From a virus, in the IMG/VR virus record IMGVR_UViG_3300009169_000085, positions 1-26,017 of that record: DNA of 26,017 nucleotides; one strand, given 5' to 3'. How positions within the stretch are numbered: position 1 is the first letter of the stretch; each line of letters begins with the position of its first letter. Below the pieces are notes generated by a model. That model was not told where the DNA came from. It did no database searches and saw only the letters and a list, made by a program, of their open reading frames with translations. The translations under genes were made by a program, and so were the position numbers. Of this stretch, positions 5,240-12,740 are shown piece after piece.

Positions 5240-5385
5240 AAAAGTATATCGTAGCCGTAGTGTTAGCTTTATCCGCTGGTGTTGTGTATGCAAATTGCGT
5301 CACTAACACTACGTTTTCAAATGGCAAAATGGTTACTTGTACAACTTGCTGTTATGGCAACAATTGCACAACTAACTGTTTTTAA
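5236..5385 (+). CDS. Exported cysteine-rich microprotein (49 aa)
   Basis: The 49-residue precursor has a clear Sec signal peptide: MKKYIVAVVLALSAGVVYA, with a Val-Tyr-Ala cleavage site before residue 20. The mature part of about 30 residues has six cysteines (precursor positions 21, 35, 38, 39, 44 and 48), including CTTCC and a C-terminal CF. Six cysteines in 30 residues would form three disulfides after export, so the product should act in the periplasm or outside. It resembles a knotted peptide; no characterised family is recognised. It ends the ATGA-coupled operon and overlaps the convergent endolysin gene by four bases. Possible roles are superinfection exclusion or envelope modification. 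Confidence 0.65.
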   Translation: MKKYIVAVVLALSAGVVYANCVTNTTFSNGKMVTCTTCCYGNNCTTNCF

Positions 5386-5917
5386 GCAAGCATAGAAGTT
5401 GATTTAACTTTCACTTGCTCAACACGATTTAACCAGCCTTTACCGTAAACTTGAAAATCTTTAAGACTGCGGTAAAAGGCTTCTTTTTCTTCGCTAAACC
5501 TGTTAATAAGTTCTACAGGGTCAGCAGATAAGACCGCTTTCATAGTGACTGGCCCTAACCCACCATCCGCAGGAACACCTACCGCAGACTGCAACAGCTT
5601 GATTGATCTGCCCGGCCCTGCATTTACACCCATATCAAACACCAAATAGTCGATACCAGAGGGCAACTCGTCTGCTCGAACAGCGTCCAATATTTCTTTT
5701 TGTACAACGGTTCAACATCCGCAGGAGTCAGCTTACGCATTTGATCGTGCGTGACTTGGTGTCCAATATGGTTTTCCCAATTGAATTGAGTTACTCCGAG
5801 CATGGTGCTACCCTTGCGACCATCGGGTAACTTGTTACCGTTATCACGCTCATCGTCTGTGAAACCACCCTCACTAGCAAGCATTTGCTCAAACGCCTGT
5901 TTCCAATTACCAATCAT
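5382..5917 (-). CDS. GH108-type endolysin (muramidase), apparent frameshift
   Basis: Two frames on the minus strand, 5917-5624 and 5690-5382, together spell one endolysin of about 178 residues. The N-terminal part has FEQMLASEGGFTDDERDNG, with Glu16 as the expected catalytic acid of GH108 muramidases. The C-terminal part has VFDMGVNAGPGRSIKLLQ and GVPADGGLGPVTMKAVLS, a peptidoglycan-binding domain of the PG_binding_3 type. The join is at KKYW-DAVRADELP: the DNA near 5687 reads TATTGGACG where TATTGGGACG would keep the frame. One missing G (true mutation or sequencing/assembly error) explains it. The enzyme cuts murein at the end of infection. Its start overlaps the Rz gene by four bases. Confidence 0.75.
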
Positions 5918-6321
5918 TTAGAACGCTCCTGTTGTTTAAGAATCCATTGTTGAAGTGAAATCAATTGCTGCGTGGTTTCGGCGCAAAGTCCAGCAAGTCT
6001 ACTGTCGGAGGCGAGGTCATCAGCTCTGCTGGTGGTGCTGGAGGAGGAGGACACTTGACCGCTACTGGGACTACATTGGCGCACCCGACCAGCGTACTGA
6101 CTACGCAAAGTAGCAATACGAGCTTCATACTCATTTTTAACCCCTTCAGTTATAACTTCCGCAATCTCGACTGCACTTTTGTTTGCAGCCTCTTGTGCCT
6201 CACCAATAGCTTTGACCTCAGCAACGAACAATAGGTGCTTGTCACGCATCCTGTCGTAGCCAGCCCAGTAAGCTAAAGCTAAGGCAAGAGCAACAGCAGC
6301 TATTTTTGCGTAAAGAATCAT
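5914..6321 (-). CDS. Rz: Rz-like inner-membrane spanin
   Basis: The 135-residue protein starts MILYAKIAAVALALALAYWA, one membrane anchor (about residues 5-21). A long, charged, helix-forming segment follows (about 30-85: VAEVKAIGEAQEAANKSAVE and onward), then a Ser-rich stretch and a C-terminal helix ending LQQWILKQQERSK. This is the layout of i-spanins, which span the periplasm and fuse the two membranes with Rz1. Position between the endolysin and membrane-protein genes fits, as does the embedded Rz1 frame. It overlaps both neighbours by four bases. Confidence 0.75.
   Translation of the reverse strand: MILYAKIAAVALALALAYWAGYDRMRDKHLLFVAEVKAIGEAQEAANKSAVEIAEVITEGVKNEYEARIATLRSQYAGRVRQCSPSSGQVSSSSSTTSRADDLASDSRLAGLCAETTQQLISLQQWILKQQERSK
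5961..6134 (-). CDS. Rz1: Rz1-like outer-membrane lipoprotein spanin, nested in Rz
   Basis: Inside the Rz gene, in another frame of the same strand, lies a 57-residue frame starting MSMKLVLLLCVVSTLVGCAN. It has a lipoprotein signal with a TLVGC lipobox (Cys18). The mature part is proline-rich (CPPPPAPPAEL, then SPPTVDLLDF). This is exactly the composition and placement of o-spanins such as lambda Rz1. The ATG at 6128 is an alternative start two codons downstream. With Rz it should complete outer-membrane disruption. Confidence 0.8.
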   Translation of the reverse strand: MSMKLVLLLCVVSTLVGCANVVPVAVKCPPPPAPPAELMTSPPTVDLLDFAPKPRSN

Positions 6322-6926
6322 TTTTGCAGCACCAGTCCACGAGCTACAACTTCCATGATGGATCGAGCATATTCAAGGTCAGGTTCAGCCGCCCAACCTA
6401 CAGTAATTTGACCTATAAAACTATTTATGTCGGGAGGTATGGATACTCTACAGGTATATCGAACGCCTTGGTGTATATACCAAAGTCCTGCTTCAGACTG
6501 TGGGCGCAGGTAAGCACCGCAAGGTACTTCGCCGCCCATTAAGCGAATAACATCAGCGTTATTGCTTTGGTTTCCTGAGAACAGACCTACGTTTGTGCCT
6601 TCCAATAATTTGTGTCTGCCACCGTCTTTAGCATACGCTCGGACAAGCACTCGTTTGTTTAGTATTGGATCAACCGCAAAGATAGATACAATCTCCGCCT
6701 TGGTTTCACGAAACAACATAGACGCAGCAATGTCAAATCGGCTCTCATCAAGTTTAGGTAGCTCTTTGCTTTTAAGATACGCACCGACCATCACGCCTTG
6801 ATGGGTGTACACAAAATAGCCTATAAAACCAAGCACACCTAGCAGCAAAACAACAAGCAACTTAAATGGGCTGTCTATGTATGTAAGTACGCCCATTAGC
6901 GTATCTTTGGTGTCTTTATTTTCCAT
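6318..6926 (-). CDS. Membrane-anchored lysis-cassette protein, possibly GAF-like
   Basis: The 202-residue protein has one N-terminal membrane segment (about residues 21-41, FKLLVVLLLGVLGFIGYFVY). The rest is a soluble domain with alternating helices and strands: ETKAEIVSIFAVDP, then PCGAYL, YTCRVSIP, IGQITVGWAA and a final helix. The order of these elements resembles a GAF-type sensor fold, but this is a judgement from pattern only. It lies between the holin-like and Rz genes, with a four-base overlap to Rz and an 11-base overlap to the holin-like gene. A role in timing lysis or in binding the inner membrane complex is possible; function is not established. Confidence 0.6.
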   Translation of the reverse strand: MENKDTKDTLMGVLTYIDSPFKLLVVLLLGVLGFIGYFVYTHQGVMVGAYLKSKELPKLDESRFDIAASMLFRETKAEIVSIFAVDPILNKRVLVRAYAKDGGRHKLLEGTNVGLFSGNQSNNADVIRLMGGEVPCGAYLRPQSEAGLWYIHQGVRYTCRVSIPPDINSFIGQITVGWAAEPDLEYARSIMEVVARGLVLQK

Positions 6927-7110
6927 TTACATCATCGTATGTAACAAAACCAAAATAGGAAGCAAGAACTGCGCTAATGAATCCGTAGAATGGTAGCGCA
7001 ATTGCACCTAGCGTGGGTGACTCGGTTGCCAAAATTAAAAGTGGAAATAACAAGCCAGCAAGCATGGATAACCATGCCATTTTGCGTCTGTTCTTCCAGC
7101 GGTCTGTCAC
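6916..7110 (-). CDS. Two-span membrane protein, putative holin
   Basis: The 64-residue protein has two hydrophobic segments (about residues 12-29, MAWLSMLAGLLFPLLILA, and 36-55, IALPFYGFISAVLASYFGFV) and a basic N terminus (TDRWKNRRK). Small size, two spans and position in the lysis cassette match a class II holin. It starts with GTG at 7110, preceded by AAGG and overlapping the previous stop by four bases. No sequence family is recognised, so the adjacent one-span protein could be the holin or antiholin instead. Confidence 0.6.
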   Translation of the reverse strand: MTDRWKNRRKMAWLSMLAGLLFPLLILATESPTLGAIALPFYGFISAVLASYFGFVTYDDVNGK

Positions 7111-7328
7111 TTGTCTACCTTGTTGTCTAGCTTGTCAAAAATCTTACCAAGCATATTTTTGACTTCAGCAATGTCACGATGGTACTCATCTTTTGAAACG
7201 TATGTGTGCGGCAATTTACGCACATCATCATCAAGACGGTCAATGGCTTTAGTAATGTTGTTCAACACCCAGCCACCAAAAAAGGAAGCTAAACCAATCA
7301 CAATATTAAATAACATTTGTGAGTCCAT
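7107..7328 (-). CDS. One-span membrane protein with coiled coil (XhlA-like)
   Basis: The 73-residue protein has an N-terminal membrane segment (about residues 6-22, LFNIVIGLASFFGGWVL) and a charged, heptad-like tail (IDRLDDDVRKL, then HRDIAEVKNMLGKIFDKLDN). Proteins of this layout are frequent beside phage holins and endolysins (XhlA-like or lysis accessory). A GAGG ribosome site lies six to seven bases before the ATG. The gene follows directly on the stop of the large ejection gene and leads the lysis cassette. Confidence 0.6.
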   Translation of the reverse strand: MDSQMLFNIVIGLASFFGGWVLNNITKAIDRLDDDVRKLPHTYVSKDEYHRDIAEVKNMLGKIFDKLDNKVDK

Positions 7329-9596
7329 TTATTTCCTCTTTTGCAAAGTCTTTAACACATCTTGAATGGGCTTTAAACTTTCTTGACCTTTTTTAACTGA
7401 TGCACGTTCAGAGGCACGTTGTACTTTGCCAGCAGCAAGACTGCGACCATATCCTGCGCCAATGCCGCCACCGACAGCACCGCCGCCCATTGCGCCACCA
7501 AAAGGATAACCTAACCCGTAACCTAACGCACCACCGACAGCACCGCCTAATGCTTGAGCTGTACCGCTAATCAATGGGTTTTCGTACATATTCTTAAATT
7601 GGATTGCAGCACCTTTGTAGCCGTTATCCATTCTAAGGAAGTGTCCACCATCGTTAAGTACGGTCAAGGATCGAGCCATTTCAGGATCATTTGTTAAGAT
7701 ACGCAATGAACGGTTGTTATCTTTGAGATACTTGCTAACCGCTGGTGCGTTCCAAAACTCACCTTTGCCACCGACTTCAGCAATCGTATTGGCAAACTGT
7801 GACTTAATCTCAGCAATTGCTCGTTGTGCTTGTGGTTGCAAACCTTCGGGCATTTCCTGCAACACTTTAATTAAGTGCTGTTGCTGGTCAGGTGTCATGC
7901 GCTCAACGGCTTTCGGTATATCTGGGAACGCTGTAGCACGATTAATAGGTGTCTTTGGATCGTAGTCCATAATTTTAGACACGCCTACTGGGTCTTCCAG
8001 TAATTGAGCCATTTGCCTACGAATACCACGAGCAGATTCGTAAATGTCTGAACCAGCTACCCGTGTAACATCGTTATCAATTGAATCTGTCAGCTTGTGA
8101 ATAATGCCTGAACGGTCACGATTCCAGTTTGAGTTAATGTACTGTCTGAGCAATTCAGACTGATCTACGGTCATCGGCTTGATGCTACCGTCTTTATTTG
8201 TTAACCCTTGCTCACTCAAATGCGACTGGATACCTTTACGCAGTTGTTTATAGCTGTCATTGACTACAAAGTTTGAGTTTGTGTTCAAGAACTTTTGAAA
8301 TGTTGACGCATCAACAGCAGGTGCGCCTTGTGCGACTTCTCCCGCTGCTTGATAAGCACCACGCATTTGCTCAGTAAGCAGGTTTTTAAACGCATCAAAT
8401 GGTTGTGCAATTGCTTGACCACGGTTATACAAAGCGTTTTCGTCTAAACCTAGCGAACCACCAGTTTTTTCTACAATGCCACGAGCATAGTTACGCAAGG
8501 CTGATTGTTCAGCGGCAATTTGCTCGTTAAACAGTTCCTTGTTTGGGCCACTCGTCTTTGCAGTCACATACTCATTAGCAGTCTGGAATCCGTCACCTGT
8601 GCGAGTACCTTCACGCACTCGTGGAACGCCTAATTCATTAACAGTCTGCACACGATAAAGCTGTTCTTCAACGGGAAGTTGCCCCGTCTTTGCATACATC
8701 GGCTCAACAAAAGGATTGTCAATTGTCGGGCGGGGTGTAGTCTTAGACGTAGGTGCAATACTTTCCTGCAACGGGCTAGTGATAAATGGAGTGTTAGAAG
8801 GTACGTCTGGTGCGGGTTTGATAAACGAAACTTCCGCTACAGGTGCAACAGCAACCGTAGGCGTTACAGTCGGAGTTTCTGGTGTTACCGCCGCAGCCAT
8901 TTCAGGCGCAACAGTTTCAGGCATACCCATCGTAGGTTCAACACGACCACGGGCTGTCTGTGCTTGTCTGAATTGATCCTGAACCTGACTAACAGCAGGA
9001 CTAACACCCATACGATTAGCTAACGCACGACTTCCTGCCACACCACCACTAGCGGCTAAAGTCTGCATCATGTTTTCAACGTCAGCAACAGGAAGTCCGG
9101 TTTGCTGAGAAATAAACCCAGCACCCTTAGCCATGTTTGCGCCGACAAAATCCATAATCTGTCGGGTTGCTTCGCCTTTGTATTGAGGCAACTCAGTTAC
9201 CCCAAGGGCTTTACCAAAAGGGTCTACAAACGGTGCAGCAGCAGCTTGGGATGATTGCGTAGCTTGCTCAGGCGTTGCGCCAAATGCTCTTGATCCTGCG
9301 TAAGTGACAGGTGCAACGACTCCGGGGATAACTCCACCCAATGTCACATCAAGCATAGACGCAGTAGGAGCTATGGCACGTTGCACCATATTGCCTTGTG
9401 GTGCTTGTTGCTGCATTGCAATAGGCTGATGCGGGATTTGTGCAAATTGTGCAGCAGCTTGTTGTTGCGTTAAAGGTGCAACAGGTGGTGCAGACAATCC
9501 TTGCAAAAACTGTAATGCAGAATCAAAGCCAGTTGCACCTTCCGTCTTTGGCTTTTTTGTACCCAGCAGAAAATCAAGTGAGCTTTGAATTTCCAT
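7329..9596 (-). CDS. Large ejection (internal virion) protein, gp16 position
   Basis: The 755-residue protein has a P/A/Q-rich N-terminal third, a helical middle and a C-terminal glycine-zipper segment of about 50 residues (TAQALGGAVGGALGYGLGYP and the following GGAMGGGAVGGG) before a basic end (VLKTLQKRK). A long glycine-zipper hairpin near the end is a feature of proteins that enter the host membrane with the DNA. It is the last of three consecutive ejection-type genes, the place of gene 16 in P22, with which it shares order rather than evident sequence. Early text repeats SLDFLLG and ALQFLQG (about residues 6-34). Its start overlaps the previous stop by one base (TAATG). Confidence 0.6.
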   Translation of the reverse strand: MEIQSSLDFLLGTKKPKTEGATGFDSALQFLQGLSAPPVAPLTQQQAAAQFAQIPHQPIAMQQQAPQGNMVQRAIAPTASMLDVTLGGVIPGVVAPVTYAGSRAFGATPEQATQSSQAAAAPFVDPFGKALGVTELPQYKGEATRQIMDFVGANMAKGAGFISQQTGLPVADVENMMQTLAASGGVAGSRALANRMGVSPAVSQVQDQFRQAQTARGRVEPTMGMPETVAPEMAAAVTPETPTVTPTVAVAPVAEVSFIKPAPDVPSNTPFITSPLQESIAPTSKTTPRPTIDNPFVEPMYAKTGQLPVEEQLYRVQTVNELGVPRVREGTRTGDGFQTANEYVTAKTSGPNKELFNEQIAAEQSALRNYARGIVEKTGGSLGLDENALYNRGQAIAQPFDAFKNLLTEQMRGAYQAAGEVAQGAPAVDASTFQKFLNTNSNFVVNDSYKQLRKGIQSHLSEQGLTNKDGSIKPMTVDQSELLRQYINSNWNRDRSGIIHKLTDSIDNDVTRVAGSDIYESARGIRRQMAQLLEDPVGVSKIMDYDPKTPINRATAFPDIPKAVERMTPDQQQHLIKVLQEMPEGLQPQAQRAIAEIKSQFANTIAEVGGKGEFWNAPAVSKYLKDNNRSLRILTNDPEMARSLTVLNDGGHFLRMDNGYKGAAIQFKNMYENPLISGTAQALGGAVGGALGYGLGYPFGGAMGGGAVGGGIGAGYGRSLAAGKVQRASERASVKKGQESLKPIQDVLKTLQKRK

Positions 9597-11239
9597 TACA
9601 TTTGTCCAGTTGTTGATAACTTTTGCAAGTTCATCAGTTTCTTAGCCATATCAGCTTTTTGCTTGTCGTTCATGTCTTTAAACAACTTTTGTCTTGCCGC
9701 CTGTCTTTGCTGATCTGGCATTGAGCTATTCTCAATGTTAATCAACTCAAACAAACGAGAATCGGCATTTTTAGCCCATTGCTGTTTATAGTCATTTAAG
9801 TTTGCATTTCCATACTTACGGGCAAATTCTTGTGCGCCACGAGCTTGCATATCCAAGTTAGTCATGTCAGCCATTGCCCTACGAGCAATATCTTTCAAAA
9901 TAACTGGTGGGTAAGTCTCGTCACCGTTAGCCATTTTAGTCAATTGTTGACCAGCTACAGTATCTAGCGAACCACCCATTGCTGAAATATTTGAAATAGC
10001 TACGTTTGCCAAATCTTTGTTCAATTGCTTTAAAGTGATACCAGTTTCAGTACCTAGTATTTCATTATATTTGCGAGCCAACATGCCGGGCACACCAGCA
10101 GAATCAAACTTTATTCCAAATGCACTAAGGTTTTTCTCAACTTTGTCTGCTTCGGAAATAACTTCCTCAAGGTTTCTGCGTGACGTAACTAAGTTGCTCT
10201 GATTCTTAAGCAATGCGTTGCGGTACATATTGCCTGAGTTTTCGTCAGCAATTTCTGAAGGCAAACGTTGTGCCGCTTCGCCAGCTCTGCGTACAGGGTA
10301 TGACAGTTTAAAACCCGGTGAACCAGCAGCAGGTGCAGCCATTTGATCCGCCGACACACCCATAGGCGCTTGTGGTGCAGCTTGCTGTACAGCTTGTGGC
10401 GCAGCAGGTGGTGCAACAGGAAACGCTTGAGGAACAGTTCCAATATTACGATCAATCGGTGCAGCAGCAGTAAATTCTGGTGGTGTAGCTTTAAAATCAA
10501 CAATGTTGCCAGACGCATCACGCACAGCAGGATCAAAGATAACCCTGTTGTTTGCATCAACAATCGTACCGTTATCACCAAAGAACGTACCGGGTCTGCT
10601 TGTTGGCTGTCCGGGTTGCGGAACTGGTGCGCCTTGCATAGCCGCCGACCTATCTGGTGGAGGTTGCATTTGTGGCGTAGCAGGTGCAATCGTAGCGGTT
10701 TGCAGTCTGCCTGTACCGCCTTGGAACGTAGCAGGTGCGCCGCCAGCTTCGGTAAGAGTAGGAGTTTGCAGAGCTTGTTGACCAGTTGCGCCAATACCGC
10801 CTTGAATAACGTTTTGCAGCGTTTGCAAGAAATTGTTAGGATTCGTCACAAGGCTAGTAACTAGTGGTGCTGTGTTGGCTTCCACTACATGAGCAGGAAC
10901 ACCTTGAGCAAGCATCATTGCTTTAGCTTGCAGCATCTTGTTCATAGCTGCTTGTGGGTTTTTACCTGCGTTAATAATTGCAGGATCATTTGCCAAGCCA
11001 CCAGCAATGTCTAATGCTAAACGTGATTGCTCATTGTTTAGTTTAAATATGGCACTTTCTGCACCAGTTGTAGCTTGTGACGCTTGCGCTTTAGCTTGTT
11101 CAATTGCATACGGCTTGGTTTCAAGTTCTTTTTGCAAAGTTAATGCAGAACGTCCCATATTTAACATATCGGAAATTGCACCAATTGCATTTGTTTGCGG
11201 CATTGGTCTAACTTGCAATGCTACGGTGTTATCAGCCAT
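9596..11239 (-). CDS. Ejection (internal virion) protein, gp20 position
   Basis: The 547-residue protein has three parts. Residues about 1-180 are helical and Ala/Gln-rich. About 185-310 is a low-complexity Pro/Ala/Gln/Gly linker (PVAPPAAPQAVQQAAPQAPM). About 320-547 is a charged helical domain with a Gln-rich end. The layout resembles gp20-type DNA-transfer proteins of P22-like phages, which leave the virion during infection. AGGA lies six bases before the ATG. The assignment is by order within the ejection block and by composition; sequence similarity to P22 gp20 cannot be judged by eye. Confidence 0.6.
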   Translation of the reverse strand: MADNTVALQVRPMPQTNAIGAISDMLNMGRSALTLQKELETKPYAIEQAKAQASQATTGAESAIFKLNNEQSRLALDIAGGLANDPAIINAGKNPQAAMNKMLQAKAMMLAQGVPAHVVEANTAPLVTSLVTNPNNFLQTLQNVIQGGIGATGQQALQTPTLTEAGGAPATFQGGTGRLQTATIAPATPQMQPPPDRSAAMQGAPVPQPGQPTSRPGTFFGDNGTIVDANNRVIFDPAVRDASGNIVDFKATPPEFTAAAPIDRNIGTVPQAFPVAPPAAPQAVQQAAPQAPMGVSADQMAAPAAGSPGFKLSYPVRRAGEAAQRLPSEIADENSGNMYRNALLKNQSNLVTSRRNLEEVISEADKVEKNLSAFGIKFDSAGVPGMLARKYNEILGTETGITLKQLNKDLANVAISNISAMGGSLDTVAGQQLTKMANGDETYPPVILKDIARRAMADMTNLDMQARGAQEFARKYGNANLNDYKQQWAKNADSRLFELINIENSSMPDQQRQAARQKLFKDMNDKQKADMAKKLMNLQKLSTTGQM

Positions 11240-11260
11240 GACTGTCCTTTAAACCAAGTT

Positions 11261-12382
11261 TTAATCGTAATTGATGCTTGTGTCTAATCCTGTTGTAGGA
11301 TTAATAAATAATGACGCTGCACCAGTTCCACCAGTTTGACCGCTGCCAAAACCAAATAACTTTTGCATTGCAGGAGTGTTAAACATTGCGTATTGCATAC
11401 CTGCGCCACCAATGTTGCTAAGTCCGCTACCAAAAGCGTTAGCCATTCCAACATCACCCGCTGCACTTGCTTGCGCTGATCCAGTAATTCCTTGAGCCTG
11501 AGCAGCAGCACCACCAGTAGCAAGGTTAGCAATGTTTGCGCCCATGCCTTGATTAAACTGCGCCATTGTTTGACCAAAACCAAGCTGGTCACGACTTAAC
11601 AATTGATCGTAGCCAAGTCCAAGCTGTCCACCAAGTTGACTGTAACCAAGTCCGGTCTGTGCAGCTTGACCTGTAGCTGTTTGACCAATGCCAGCAATGC
11701 CAGCAAGACGGTTATAAATGTTTTGCTGTTGACCAGTAAAGCGATTAAATGCGTTCTGATAGCCAGTATTAGCGTAGTCTGCTGCAAACTTAGTTGCAGC
11801 TCGATCAATGTTAGAACCGCCGCCGCCTACGTTCATGCCTTGACGAATTGCGCCAAGACCTTGTTCTTTCATAAACTCGTAGCCGGGGTCAAGGTTTGCC
11901 TTGAACTGTTCTGGCCCGAATTGCTGTTGAAAGTACGGTAGCTGTTTTTGAATTGCGCTTAAGCCTTGTTGCCCTGTTTGCATATAAGGCTGAAAGGTCT
12001 GCAACGCTTGAGTGCGATTGTTAATAACAGACTGCAATGCCGTAGCTCGATCAGTCTGACCACGCCGCATAGCGTCTTGTAATGCAGATTGCAGCTCTTT
12101 AATTTGCTGCGAACGCATGGTTTGCATTTGTTCAATCTGTTGCGTTGCAACACGCATTTGTGCTTCAGCAGCTTGCGTTGCAGCTTTTGATTGCTTACTA
12201 GCGGCAGATTTTGAAGCCGATCCGCCAATAACAGAGCCAAGCAGGTTAGCACCAGCACTAACACCAATTGCTGTGACAGGATCACGCAATTCACGGTACG
12301 CTGGCCCACCAGTCGGATCACCGATAGGATGGTCAATTGACATTGCCCGTGTTTGCTTGCGGCTAAGATATACTTTAAACAT
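11261..12382 (-). CDS. P22 gp7-like DNA transfer/ejection protein
   Basis: The 373-residue protein has an early glycine-rich segment (VSAGANLLGSVIGGSASKSA), a long Gln/Ala coiled-coil region (about residues 55-125), and the characteristic block PGYEFMKEQGLGAIRQGMNV then GSNIDRAATKFAADYA with NRLAGIAGIG. This block is widespread in gp7-like DNA-transfer proteins of short-tailed phages. The rest is Gln/Gly/Ala-rich. The start at 12382 is chosen because GGGAG lies seven bases upstream; the frame opens 15 bases earlier at a poorer position. Its start overlaps the end of the GNAT-like gene by eight bases. Confidence 0.7.
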   Translation of the reverse strand: MFKVYLSRKQTRAMSIDHPIGDPTGGPAYRELRDPVTAIGVSAGANLLGSVIGGSASKSAASKQSKAATQAAEAQMRVATQQIEQMQTMRSQQIKELQSALQDAMRRGQTDRATALQSVINNRTQALQTFQPYMQTGQQGLSAIQKQLPYFQQQFGPEQFKANLDPGYEFMKEQGLGAIRQGMNVGGGGSNIDRAATKFAADYANTGYQNAFNRFTGQQQNIYNRLAGIAGIGQTATGQAAQTGLGYSQLGGQLGLGYDQLLSRDQLGFGQTMAQFNQGMGANIANLATGGAAAQAQGITGSAQASAAGDVGMANAFGSGLSNIGGAGMQYAMFNTPAMQKLFGFGSGQTGGTGAASLFINPTTGLDTSINYD

Positions 12383-12740
12383 AATGACTCCCGTCACACC
12401 TTAATGAGATTTTATCGCTATCTCGCCCAGTTTCAACAAATCCTAAGCGTTTGCAAAAATTTAAACCGTTAATATTGTCTTTTTGAACCGATGTAACCAC
12501 AAAACCATGCTTTTTTATCAATGGAATCAACGTTTCTTTGATGTTTGCACGAATACTTGCTTTAGGTTTTTCAGCATATCCAACGTGTATTTCGTTTTCT
12601 TTGGTAATTACACCGCCAATTAACTTACCATTTTGCGTAAGTGGCATTACTTCCCAATCAGATACCGCATTACTAAATTCTTCAAATCCAATCGGCAATC
12701 TATGCTCAACGGATTTATAAATCATGTGTAATGCGTTCAT
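12375..12740 (-). CDS. GNAT-like acyltransferase-fold protein
   Basis: The 121-residue protein has the lower half of a GNAT fold: [20 protein letters not shown] (strands), [19 protein letters not shown] (helix) and [20 protein letters not shown], whose N-x-x-GLxFCxRLGF pattern is the usual C-terminal GNAT signature. The pyrophosphate-binding loop (Q/RxxGxG/A) is not evident, so catalytic activity is doubtful. Similar proteins occur in the head-tail blocks of P22-like phages. It lies at the place of P22 gene 14 and overlaps both neighbours. It may serve as a virion assembly factor or modify a virion protein. Confidence 0.6.
   Translation of the reverse strand: MNALHMIYKSVEHRLPIGFEEFSNAVSDWEVMPLTQNGKLIGGVITKENEIHVGYAEKPKASIRANIKETLIPLIKKHGFVVTSVQKDNINGLNFCKRLGFVETGRDSDKISLRCDGSHYV

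Noticed and set aside
7440-7580. Gly-rich repeats in the ejection protein as a DNA tandem repeat
   Set aside because: The repetition is at the protein level (glycine zipper) with varied codons and no clear DNA unit.
8679-9023. Long plus-strand frames opposite the large ejection gene
   Set aside because: They are antisense to a clearly coding 755-residue gene, are rich in Arg, Cys and Ser from reversed codons, and have no ribosome sites.
10189-10864. Frames of 201 and 173 codons over the 547-residue ejection gene
   Set aside because: They result from the biased Ala/Gln/Pro codons of the real gene read in other frames; the Leu/His/Arg-heavy composition is unnatural.
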